Assembly: GCA_965221815.1 (NCBI GenBank)
Contig: OZ244915.1
Span: forward strand, 372,001-436,000
Length of the DNA stretch: 64,000 nt
From: JAPOXR01 sp965221815
Lineage (GTDB): Bacteria; Pseudomonadota; Alphaproteobacteria; Rhodobacterales; Rhodobacteraceae
Direction: 5' to 3'
Shown here: piece by piece, positions 8,470 to 16,118 of the stretch
How positions within the stretch are numbered: the first letter of the stretch is position 1
How the letters are laid out: each line of letters opens with the position of its first letter
Notes under the pieces: model-generated
Told to the model about the DNA's origin: nothing
The model's input: the letters and a program-made list of their open reading frames with translations, nothing else
The model's database searches: none
Position numbers and translations under genes: made by a program

Positions 8470-9528
8470 TCAGGGGGCGGCGGCGGGTGCCGGGGCGAAG
8501 ACCACGCCGGCGGGCGTGACCAGATGATCGCCTTCCGGCGTCTTGCGGATGGCCGTGACCACACCGTAACCGCCGACCCAGTCGCCAACCCGATAGCGCC
8601 CCTGGACGAGTTCCGGGGGCGGCGATGGGGGAGTCTGCGTCGTCCCGCCAGGGGCGGCCTGTGCCATGAACGGGGTGGCTGTCACCTGGGAAGCGGGATG
8701 CGCCGGCGGCGTGTCCGGACCATCCCCGTAGCGCGCGAGCAGATGGATATCGCCGGCCAGGGCCTCGATGCGGCCATCCTGACTCGTCATCCGCTCCTCG
8801 ATGCGGCTGATGCGCGAGAGCACCGCCCGGACATCCTGGCGAATATCCTCGTTGATCACCTCCACGGACTGGGTTTCGAGGGCCGCATCGCTGGCCATCT
8901 CCCGGGCCGTTCTCAGCGCCTGCGTGGCCGTTTCCTGAACCGCATGGATCTGCACGGCCAGTTCGGCGACATGGGTGCTGATCTCATCAAGCCGGGCCGC
9001 CGCCTCTGCTGAGATGGCGGGCTGGTCCGCAAACGCCGAGCGCAGATCCATGAGTGTGGTTTCCAGGGCGGAGAGGCGGGCGCGCAGTTCCGGATCCGGC
9101 GACGGGGCGGCGACAGGTGCGGCAATCGGCGGGGCGATCACCGGTTCCAAAGCGACCGAATCGGCTGAGACCGGCGGGATGGCCACGAGGGAATCAGCGG
9201 CGGGTGGAGTCGGCGCGGATGGGCGATTCTCTCCGGCCAGAAATACGGGTGGGGGGCCACGATCAGGGAGACCGGCTGACACCAGGACCTGACGGGTCGG
9301 TCCGGTCATCCACGCGGTCACAACGGCCGCCAGAAGCACCAGCAGGATGGCCAGTCCGGCCCGGCCACCGGTCCGTGCAGCGGTGGGCGGTCCGGCGGGT
9401 GCGGTGTCAGCCGCGTGTGTGTCCTGATCCGGTGCGGCGTCCGCGACCTTGTCCGCGGCGCCATCCGCCGGGACGGGTGGGTTGTTCCTGCGTGTCCGGA
9501 ACGGCAAAAATCGGGAAAAAATAGACAT
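8470..9528 (-). CDS. icmG: IcmG/DotF-like bitopic membrane protein
   Basis: This 352-residue protein has a short basic cytoplasmic N-terminus, a polar Ala/Pro/Asp stretch and one membrane segment (ILLVLLAAVVTAWM) at about residues 60-75. A long periplasmic part follows. Residues 130-250 are strongly helical with heptad-like spacing (a coiled coil around LSALETTLMDL and ISRIEERMTSQ). The C-terminus carries a small beta-rich domain (YRVGDWVGGYGVV). That layout fits DotF/IcmG (TraP of IncI). The position between icmE and icmC supports it, while sequence identity to known members is not evident by eye. Confidence 0.55.
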   Translation of the reverse strand: MSIFSRFLPFRTRRNNPPVPADGAADKVADAAPDQDTHAADTAPAGPPTAARTGGRAGLAILLVLLAAVVTAWMTGPTRQVLVSAGLPDRGPPPVFLAGENRPSAPTPPAADSLVAIPPVSADSVALEPVIAPPIAAPVAAPSPDPELRARLSALETTLMDLRSAFADQPAISAEAAARLDEISTHVAELAVQIHAVQETATQALRTAREMASDAALETQSVEVINEDIRQDVRAVLSRISRIEERMTSQDGRIEALAGDIHLLARYGDGPDTPPAHPASQVTATPFMAQAAPGGTTQTPPSPPPELVQGRYRVGDWVGGYGVVTAIRKTPEGDHLVTPAGVVFAPAPAAAP

Positions 9529-9542
9529 GTGTCAGCCTTCTT

Positions 9543-11549
9543 CTACGGGGGTGAGAGATCCTGTGGGGGCAGATCGCCCAGCAGGGCGGGCAACAGGATT
9601 GATGTGGCGGCCCCGGCCGGGCCCGGAACAGTCGGCAGAGGCGGCCGGCCGGAAGCGGATAGGGGTGCGGTGGGGCTGGGGGCGTTGGGGGCCGGGGCCA
9701 GCAGCAGCACGATCGGCGATCCGGCCGCCAGTTGAATTTTCGGAGTGGCGGGGGTGGTTCCTGCCGCGAGGGTCGCGGCGGCACGCGCACCGGCCGCAAT
9801 CCCGGCCGCCAGGATCTCCCGCTCTCCAGGTGTGTCGCGCTCGACGATGATATTGTCATTGCGTACCACCACACGCTGCGCCGCCCCCGTGGTGATCGCC
9901 GTGGCGGCACCGGAGAGCAGACCGAGAAAGGCCGGAACACCAATGCGGCGGATGAAGCGGGGATCCAGGCGGGATCGGGTCAGCGATTCGCCGGTCCAGG
10001 GAGACAGGCCGTAGCCGGCAATCGGAAATGATCGCCCGTCCGGAAGAAACACGTGATCAAAAGTCAGGGCGAGGCCTCCGGACTCGAATCGCGGGGCGAA
10101 GACACCGACCGCCCGCGCACCGGCCAGATTCCCTTCTGTGATCTCGGCAATGGCCGGGCCGGGAAGATCGGAGTTCAGGCTGTTGATCATCGCGGCATCG
10201 AACAGGTCTCCGGGCAACAGGCCCAGGGCCTGGAACAGGTCCGCAGATGGCGATGCGGGTACCGGGAATCCATCCGGCAGGGCGACGGGGGCACCCGGCG
10301 GCAAACCCGCCCCTGTGGCATGCGGCCCTTCTGCCGGAGCGGGCGGCGGGAAACGTTGCCCCTCCATGACCGGATGGGGTCGTGCGGCCAAGGCCTCGAG
10401 ATAGGCGAGCATGGGATTGACCGGTGACGGAATGGCGTCAACCGCGTCGCCAAAGGGATTGGCCTGGTCCACCACCGTCACCGGCGGAAGACCCGGTGGC
10501 GGGGTGACAGTCCACGCTGACGCCGGGTCTTCCGCCGGTGACGGGGGTGGCGGCGGTCCGGCGGGGAGCGGTGGGATGGCAGCCCCGGCCAGACCCCCCG
10601 TTCCCGACTCGGCGGGTTCGGCCAGGGTTCCCACCAGTTGCGGAACGGATTCGGGAACGGGGATAAATGTCTCGCCCGTCTCGCTCGCCCGCTGTGTTTC
10701 CTGATCGTTGCTGTCCTCAACGGTCGCCTGATAATCCGGTGATCGGGCCTGTGTGTCCCCACCGGGAGTGGGATTGAGCAATCCCGGATTGCCGGCAATC
10801 CGGGCATCACCTGGCGGGGGCGGGTCCACCAGCAGAATGCGCATTCCCACTCCCGCCAGCAGACAAATCCCGCCGAGGGTGATCGCTGCGACCAGGCGCC
10901 GCGGCGTGAGGCGCGCACGAATTGTGGCCCATTTCGGCACCCAGCGACGACGATGACGGCGCGGGCGGCGGGGTGGATCCACTGTGCGGCCGGCGGCGGG
11001 CGTTGCAGCTTCCTGGTGTTCATCCGCGTGGTGGGCGTCATCCTCAGGGTCAGGCGATGTACGAAACCGGGTCGGCCACCAGCTCTGGACGCCGGGCGGA
11101 GCCGTGCGGGTCTCATCTTCGGGTGCGGCGCCGCCCGTCTGTTCCGATTGCGTTTCTGTGCGGCCCACGGGATTGTCATCGCGGGCGGCCGGCGCTTCCA
11201 GCGATCCGGCCAGGGGATGGGTCTCCGGGTTCTGGCCGTCCTCCATCATCTCCAAGTTCTGGCCGTCCTCCGTCATGTCCGGGTTCTGGCCGTCCAGAGG
11301 TGTTGCGGCGGGGGTCTGGGCTGTGTCAGCCCCGTGGCGGGAGCGGGCCAGCGCATGGGCGGTGTTCCCGGCATCGGGAAGCGTTTCGGCGTGCCGGGTC
11401 TGGACATCCTCCCGGGTCCCGCGGGCGGCGTCATTCTGGGCCTTGATGGCCGCCGCCTCGTCGGCCCGCATCAGATCCAGTAACGCGCGATCGGCATGGG
11501 TGAAATGTTCCAGAAAGTCCTTGTGCGTTCGGATCTCACTGCGTTTCAT
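9543..11549 (-). CDS. dotG: DotG/IcmE core-channel protein (VirB10-like C-terminus)
   Basis: This 668-residue protein is the Dot/Icm core-complex protein that spans from the inner membrane to the outer-membrane cap. A cytoplasmic N-terminus of about 210 residues contains a nine-residue repeat (EDGQNPxMx). One membrane helix lies near 212-232 (AAITLGGICLLAGVGMRILL). A long Pro-rich periplasmic stretch follows to about 440. The C-terminal 220 residues have VirB10/TrbI-family character: DGRSFPIAGYGL, TRSRLDPRFIRRIGVPAFLG, a hydrophobic stretch, and a final beta-rich part. It starts by ATGA overlap with dotH. Length and repeat region are typical of the IcmE group. Confidence 0.82.
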   Translation of the reverse strand: MKRSEIRTHKDFLEHFTHADRALLDLMRADEAAAIKAQNDAARGTREDVQTRHAETLPDAGNTAHALARSRHGADTAQTPAATPLDGQNPDMTEDGQNLEMMEDGQNPETHPLAGSLEAPAARDDNPVGRTETQSEQTGGAAPEDETRTAPPGVQSWWPTRFRTSPDPEDDAHHADEHQEAATPAAGRTVDPPRRPRRHRRRWVPKWATIRARLTPRRLVAAITLGGICLLAGVGMRILLVDPPPPGDARIAGNPGLLNPTPGGDTQARSPDYQATVEDSNDQETQRASETGETFIPVPESVPQLVGTLAEPAESGTGGLAGAAIPPLPAGPPPPPSPAEDPASAWTVTPPPGLPPVTVVDQANPFGDAVDAIPSPVNPMLAYLEALAARPHPVMEGQRFPPPAPAEGPHATGAGLPPGAPVALPDGFPVPASPSADLFQALGLLPGDLFDAAMINSLNSDLPGPAIAEITEGNLAGARAVGVFAPRFESGGLALTFDHVFLPDGRSFPIAGYGLSPWTGESLTRSRLDPRFIRRIGVPAFLGLLSGAATAITTGAAQRVVVRNDNIIVERDTPGEREILAAGIAAGARAAATLAAGTTPATPKIQLAAGSPIVLLLAPAPNAPSPTAPLSASGRPPLPTVPGPAGAATSILLPALLGDLPPQDLSPP
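11229..11295. repeat. 27-bp tandem repeat inside dotG
   Basis: Two full 27-base units (11229-11255 and 11256-11282) and a 13-base partial unit are arranged head to tail. They encode about two and a half copies of a nine-residue acidic motif, DGQNPxMxE. In-frame repeat units like this change length by slippage without frameshift. Confidence 0.85.
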
Positions 11550-12451
11550 GGTGTCACCCTGGCAATGACCGTGACCCCGTCAACCGAGAATAACAGGGCC
11601 TCAACCGCGGGCATCCGATAGACCCGGACACCCGACGGCCCGGCCAGGGTTTCCATCCAGTCAGGCCCCAACAGCACATGGCGGGTGCGCACGATCATCT
11701 CGGTCCCGGTTGGTCCAGTGCGCAGCCAGACCCGTGTCGAGTCCACATCGGAGATGTCGGCTTCACGGGAATCCGCGGGCAGGTCGGCAGCGGCAATATA
11801 CTGGGCCAGTTCCCGGGAACCGGCGGCCGGGGCCTTGGGGCGGCGGCCGCGATCGACACTGGCGAAAGGACCCAGTTCCATCACCTGGATATCCAGCCGG
11901 TAATGCGGCGTCTGGGGGGCCACCTGCAGGGACAGGGCCAGCGGGATCGGCTGACCCGCCAGCTCCACCACGAGATTGGACCAGCCCGCCTCGGCCCGCG
12001 GGGCCAGGGTCAGATGGGACGGTCCCTGCTGACCATCGACGCCACCGGGATGGCGAATATCAAAGTTGGCCCCGTCACCCACCACGAACCCGGCCACCGG
12101 CCAGGGCGCACCGGTGATATCTGAAAAGGTGACAACCGTGGCCACCCGCGGGGCCAGCCGGACGGTCGGCGGGGCCTGACCGGGCTCCAGGGACACCAGA
12201 TTCATGTCCGAGAACGTCTGACGCGGGGCAGGACGATGTGCGGTTGCGGCGCGGGCATCCCGCAGCCGCTGGTTGAAATCCTGGATCATCTCCGGGGGCA
12301 CCGGCAGGAGGGTGTCCGCAGCCTCGTCATACTGGGTGATCGTCTCATCGGGTATCCCGCTGAATCGGGGATCCGTTCCGACCGGCGTCTGGGAAATGGC
12401 CCCCTGCGGGATCAGCCATCCCAGGGCGATCAGCAGGATGACCCGTCCCAT
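11546..12451 (-). CDS. dotH: DotH/IcmK outer-membrane core protein (TraN-like)
   Basis: This 301-residue protein has a signal peptide (MGRVILLIALGWLIPQGAIS) and a helical N-terminal segment (EMIQDFNQRLRDARAAT). Beta-rich domains with repeated valine strands follow, including FSDITGAPWPVAGFVVGDG, a motif characteristic of the DotH/IcmK/TraN group. In Legionella, DotH forms the outer-membrane ring with DotC and DotD. The start overlaps the dotI stop (TGATG) and the end overlaps dotG (ATGA). No lipobox is present. The order icmL-icmK-icmE is retained. Confidence 0.82.
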   Translation of the reverse strand: MGRVILLIALGWLIPQGAISQTPVGTDPRFSGIPDETITQYDEAADTLLPVPPEMIQDFNQRLRDARAATAHRPAPRQTFSDMNLVSLEPGQAPPTVRLAPRVATVVTFSDITGAPWPVAGFVVGDGANFDIRHPGGVDGQQGPSHLTLAPRAEAGWSNLVVELAGQPIPLALSLQVAPQTPHYRLDIQVMELGPFASVDRGRRPKAPAAGSRELAQYIAAADLPADSREADISDVDSTRVWLRTGPTGTEMIVRTRHVLLGPDWMETLAGPSGVRVYRMPAVEALLFSVDGVTVIARVTP

Positions 12452-13089
12452 CAGCCCCGTCCGCCCTGCTGGCCGACGAGGCGCAGGATGGCGATCCCGA
12501 GATCGGTCTGCCAGGTCGGGACGCGGATGATTTCCACGAGATAGGTGGTGCGCTGGCGCTGTTCCTCTGACGCGGACTGGTAGGTCGTGGTCAACGGGAC
12601 TTCGACTCGCCAGACATAGTGCCCGCCGCCGCCGACTCCCTTGGCCACCACGACCCCGCCATTGGCGACGGCCGATCCTGTCATGCGCCGCGCGGTGATC
12701 AGTTCCAGTGTGCCCGATGATTGCAGCGAGGACAGGAACGCCTTGTATCCAGTCTCGGTAAAAAAGGGTTCGAGATCGGCGAGTTCCTCGCGGTAACGGG
12801 CAAAGTCGATCGAAAAGGCCCGGGTCAGTGCATTGACCGCAAAATTGACCACCTGGCTGTCTGCGAGATGAGGTTGATCCAGGGGGATCAGCTGCACCAG
12901 TTCACCCCCGACACGAGTGGCGAAATACCGCGGTTCCGGCTTGGTGGTGAGGGCCCAGACGGCAACACTGAGGGCGATCACCGAGAGGATGGCCGAAGCG
13001 GCGGTGGCGATCGACATGAACCGGACCGCCGTTGTCAGCGCGGCCCGGTTGCGCAGGGCGGTCTCGATGGTGGCGTCCAACCGTTCCAT
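12451..13089 (-). CDS. dotI: DotI/IcmL inner-membrane protein (TraM-like)
   Basis: The 212-residue product has a short cytoplasmic N-terminus (MERLDATIETALRN), one membrane helix at about residues 24-48 and a periplasmic NTF2/VirB8-like domain. Typical IcmL features are a proline-containing strand after the helix (PEPRYFATRVGGELVQLIPL), a helical part with FAVNALTRAFSIDFARYREEL, and the C-terminal strand ending YLVEIIRVPTWQTDLGIAI. The frame is open 285 bases further upstream, but that part lies over the primase gene. The ATG at 13089 sits just after the primase stop, so I chose it. Confidence 0.85.
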   Translation of the reverse strand: MERLDATIETALRNRAALTTAVRFMSIATAASAILSVIALSVAVWALTTKPEPRYFATRVGGELVQLIPLDQPHLADSQVVNFAVNALTRAFSIDFARYREELADLEPFFTETGYKAFLSSLQSSGTLELITARRMTGSAVANGGVVVAKGVGGGGHYVWRVEVPLTTTYQSASEEQRQRTTYLVEIIRVPTWQTDLGIAILRLVGQQGGRG

Positions 13090-13094
13090 GTGTC

Positions 13095-14321
13095 TCAGGT
13101 GCCCTCCCAGCTGAGGTCGCGGTTGTTCCAGCGCCTTGCCCCGGCGATGGCGGCCTGCAGCCAGGAATGGGAATCTCTGGTGATGTTGAAATCCGCGAGA
13201 TCCCATCCCCGGGGCAAGGCAGGATCCGGGCGCACCAGCCGCACCAGGCACGCGGCGGCCATCGCCTGCCGGCTGCCAAACCCGGCAGCGAGACCCTCGA
13301 GCACCCGATCCGCCCAGTCCATCGCCGGGCAGTGGCCGGGGCGATCCGGGTTGGTCGGGTCGGCATCCGGCCACAGGAGCAGCACGATCTTGTCAGTCGT
13401 GGACCCCCGACAGGCGGGCAGAAAGCTCCAGTCCGCCCGGCTGGCGGCCTGGCCACCGCCCATGGGCGCGAGACAGGTCCAGCCGTCTGGCCCCAGCAAC
13501 GCGGCGGCCGCATCCGCGGTTTTCTCGCCCTCAACCACGATGATCGAGAGGGGCGGTTTCGCCGTGGCCAACCGTTCCACCCCGTAGACGGGCTTGCGTT
13601 CACCTGCGGGCCAGCCGGTCACCGTCCAGACTCCCCTGTTGTCCGCAGGCCGGGTGCGCCAGGTCAGGGGAAAGATATCCTTGCCGCCGCCGGCACGGTC
13701 GCGCCGTGCGATCATCGCACGGAGTCGGCCCTCCCGATTCCGATAGGCGTACCATGATGTCGCCTGCAGGTCGCTCAGCTCACCCACGCGGGGAAAGATC
13801 ACGCGCAGCCGCCCCCGTTGCGGTTGTGGCGCGTCGTCAGGAATCTCCGCCAGCGGCCACCCGCGGGGATCCCCCGATCCCTCAGCCCTGGCGATCCGGA
13901 ATCGATTCGCTGGCGTGTTCTGCGGCACATTCGCCTCCTTGCGTGGACCGTGCCATCGTCTCGTGCGATCCTGCCCGAGATCCGGGCAGGACAATCCATA
14001 ATCCGCGGCCAGGGCGAACAGCGTCTGCTCAAACGAGAGGTTGCCGATCCGCTGGGCGAAATCAATGACATCGCCCTTGGCGTCACAATGGGTGCTGTGA
14101 CAGAAATAGACCGACCTGCTGAGGTGACAGGACGGGGTGGCATCGGGATGAAACGGACACTGGACCAGCCAGCCGTCCCCGCCCGGGGTCAGGACCAGTC
14201 CGGCCCACCGCACCGCAATATCCTCACACTGTGCGGTGCGCCTGACGCAATCAATGAAATCCCGCCAGTGGGTGTAGCCCGCCGCGCGGGCGGCGCGATC
14301 CTTGTTGCCCTGCAGACGCAT
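13095..14321 (-). CDS. CHC2 zinc-finger DNA primase (conjugative primase-like)
   Basis: This 408-residue protein has an N-terminal CHC2 zinc-binding domain: CPFHPDATPSC near residues 50-60 and a second CHSTHCDAKGDVIDF near 70-85. A Toprim-like part follows near 240-310, with VVEGEKTADAAAALL and LLLWPDADPTNPDR, which supply the acidic residues. A C-terminal AT-type segment contains GWDLADFN. It probably primes the transferred strand in the recipient. Its place directly before icmL mirrors sog before traM on IncI plasmids. The start ATG at 14321 overlaps the stop of the preceding gene (TGATG); an upstream start at 14375 would overlap that gene by 54 bases. Confidence 0.82.
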   Translation of the reverse strand: MRLQGNKDRAARAAGYTHWRDFIDCVRRTAQCEDIAVRWAGLVLTPGGDGWLVQCPFHPDATPSCHLSRSVYFCHSTHCDAKGDVIDFAQRIGNLSFEQTLFALAADYGLSCPDLGQDRTRRWHGPRKEANVPQNTPANRFRIARAEGSGDPRGWPLAEIPDDAPQPQRGRLRVIFPRVGELSDLQATSWYAYRNREGRLRAMIARRDRAGGGKDIFPLTWRTRPADNRGVWTVTGWPAGERKPVYGVERLATAKPPLSIIVVEGEKTADAAAALLGPDGWTCLAPMGGGQAASRADWSFLPACRGSTTDKIVLLLWPDADPTNPDRPGHCPAMDWADRVLEGLAAGFGSRQAMAAACLVRLVRPDPALPRGWDLADFNITRDSHSWLQAAIAGARRWNNRDLSWEGT

Positions 14322-14653
14322 CACTGGAACATCTCGAAATCGCGCCCCTCGTCCCAGACCCGGGTGCTCTTGCACCGATCACAGATATATTCCGCAGGTT
14401 GGGGCCGGAAGAGACGCCCGCAGACAAGGCAGGGAATTTCCCCATGGCGGCGGGCGCGCATTCCGGATGATGTCCGCCCCTGTAGGGACGGTGCCTCACG
14501 TTGGGTTCCCATCAGTTGCTGGCGCCAGGTCTGGCTGGCCACCGAGTTGCGTGACCGGTGCAGCCGCCGCGAAATCTGGCGCAGGCTCTCTCCCTTTTTC
14601 CAGCAGCGCCGCAGCTTGCGGATCTCCTGGGCTGTCCAGGGGCGCTGGGCCAT
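14321..14653 (-). CDS. Small Myb/GcrA-like HTH protein with a zinc ribbon
   Basis: This 110-residue protein has an N-terminal helix-turn-helix (WTAQEIRKLRRCWKKGESLR, then QISRRLHRSRNSV) of the Myb/SANT or GcrA type. A C-terminal zinc ribbon follows (CLVCGRLFRP and YICDRCKS, a C-x2-C pair twice). It probably binds DNA and may regulate the operon or act with the primase encoded next to it. It is coupled on both sides by TGATG overlaps. GcrA is an alphaproteobacterial cell-cycle regulator with a similar N-terminus, but the zinc ribbon sets this protein apart. Confidence 0.7.
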   Translation of the reverse strand: MAQRPWTAQEIRKLRRCWKKGESLRQISRRLHRSRNSVASQTWRQQLMGTQREAPSLQGRTSSGMRARRHGEIPCLVCGRLFRPQPAEYICDRCKSTRVWDEGRDFEMFQ

Positions 14654-16113
14654 CAGCGGGTCCTCCGTGATCCCGCCACGGTGGGGAAGGACAGGCTTGT
14701 GGCCTGGCGCGGGCTGGTTGTGGCGCGCTGGCGATCACCGAAGTCGAAATAGATGTCCAGCAGAGCTTCCCGGGCCCGTTGGACCCGTGGCGCGGCGAGG
14801 GCCATTCCGTGCTGGGTCTCGGCCAGATGGTGGGCACAGATGCCGGCCGCCTCGACCACGGGGTTGGAACCGGAGGCGCTGATCGCATACCATAAGGCCC
14901 GATCTTCCGGTTTCAGCCAGAGAAAGCGGGCGGGTGCCAACACCCCGCCGCCCTCACGACCGGCCAGCCAGATCTGGAGAATTGCGGTCTCGGTCCACCA
15001 GTAGCCTGTCGCCAGCGCGTCAACGAGTTCGGCATGGTGCTCCAGGGCCGCGTTGATCTGTTGTGACCAGGGCGTGTTTTCCGCAAGGCGGGCCTCCACC
15101 TGACCCGCCGCGGCGCAGTCGGCAAAAAGTCGGGACACCCCGTCGATCAGCGTCTCGGCAGTGGACTCCGGGACCTGTTGCCGCGCGGCGGCGGCAAACG
15201 TCCCGAGACAGGCCATCAACGCGCGTTCATGGGGTCGGTTCAGGCGGCGGGCCCCGTTCCATTGCCGGGTCAATTGTCCGGCCAGCGCGATTTCAATCGC
15301 CGCCTGGCATTCGTCTGTCGGGACGATCCGGTCCTGACTCCTGATATCTGCCGCTGGCTTCCGCCGGGTGGTGATTCCGATCCCGTTGAAGGCGAGCCAT
15401 TCCTCGGGACGGGCCGCGCGTCCCAGTGGGGGTGGCTGGTGGGAGACAATCTGTTCCGGAAGAAGGAATGAGCCGGTCTCCGGGACCTGATCAAAGGTCA
15501 GGGGCACCGTCATCCCGCTTTCACTGATCAGGGTGTTTCTGACCTGCGCGGCGGCGGTCGCGATCGCCGTCTCCGCCTGGCCGCACAATTTGTCCCGCTG
15601 CCTTTCGGCGCGTTGCGCCGCCTCTCCGGTCTCAACGATCTCGGCGGTGGACGGGTTCAGTTCCACGGCCCGCTGCGCCGGGGCCCAGACCCGGGACTGC
15701 TGGGCAATCATCGAGTCCAGGCTATGGCGTCCCCGGCAGACCTGGTCGGGGCGATAACGCCGGGCGGCGGCGGCCGCACGGACCGCGAGGATGGCGATGA
15801 TCAGCGCACCATTGCGCCCACCCGCCTGGTTGATCTCGGCGGCGACCAGGTGCAGGTCGCGCAACGGTGTCCTCAGGAACATCCCGACGGCACGGCGCGT
15901 GGGTTCCAGAAGCCCCTCCGTCAGGACGGGAAGCCGCCAGTTCCACACGGCGAGTGTCTCCCCCAGAAGGTAAGCCGGAAAACTCACCGTTGCCGACATG
16001 ATGGCGGTGGCCATCAGCAGAACGTCACGGCCGAAAAACCAGATCGCCCCACCCATCACGATGAGTCCCGCAATCGCCAGAAGATCCTGGCCGGTTGCAT
16101 CCTGCGGGGCCAT
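14653..16113 (-). CDS. dotM: DotM/IcmP-like coupling-complex protein (TrbA-like)
   Basis: This 486-residue protein has two hydrophobic segments near the N-terminus (residues 12-30 and 33-52) and a soluble domain after about 100. The C-terminal 200 residues include a helical ALMACLGTFAAAAR segment and a region ending in KPEDRALWYAISASG. That combination matches IcmP/DotM/TrbA. In Legionella, DotM partners DotL and reads Glu-rich secretion signals. It lies directly behind icmB, five bases from its stop. The family member in Legionella is about 380 residues, so this one is long, mainly through the middle part. Confidence rests on layout, context and C-terminal similarity. Confidence 0.7.
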   Translation of the reverse strand: MAPQDATGQDLLAIAGLIVMGGAIWFFGRDVLLMATAIMSATVSFPAYLLGETLAVWNWRLPVLTEGLLEPTRRAVGMFLRTPLRDLHLVAAEINQAGGRNGALIIAILAVRAAAAARRYRPDQVCRGRHSLDSMIAQQSRVWAPAQRAVELNPSTAEIVETGEAAQRAERQRDKLCGQAETAIATAAAQVRNTLISESGMTVPLTFDQVPETGSFLLPEQIVSHQPPPLGRAARPEEWLAFNGIGITTRRKPAADIRSQDRIVPTDECQAAIEIALAGQLTRQWNGARRLNRPHERALMACLGTFAAAARQQVPESTAETLIDGVSRLFADCAAAGQVEARLAENTPWSQQINAALEHHAELVDALATGYWWTETAILQIWLAGREGGGVLAPARFLWLKPEDRALWYAISASGSNPVVEAAGICAHHLAETQHGMALAAPRVQRAREALLDIYFDFGDRQRATTSPRQATSLSFPTVAGSRRTR

Positions 16114-16118
16114 GATCC

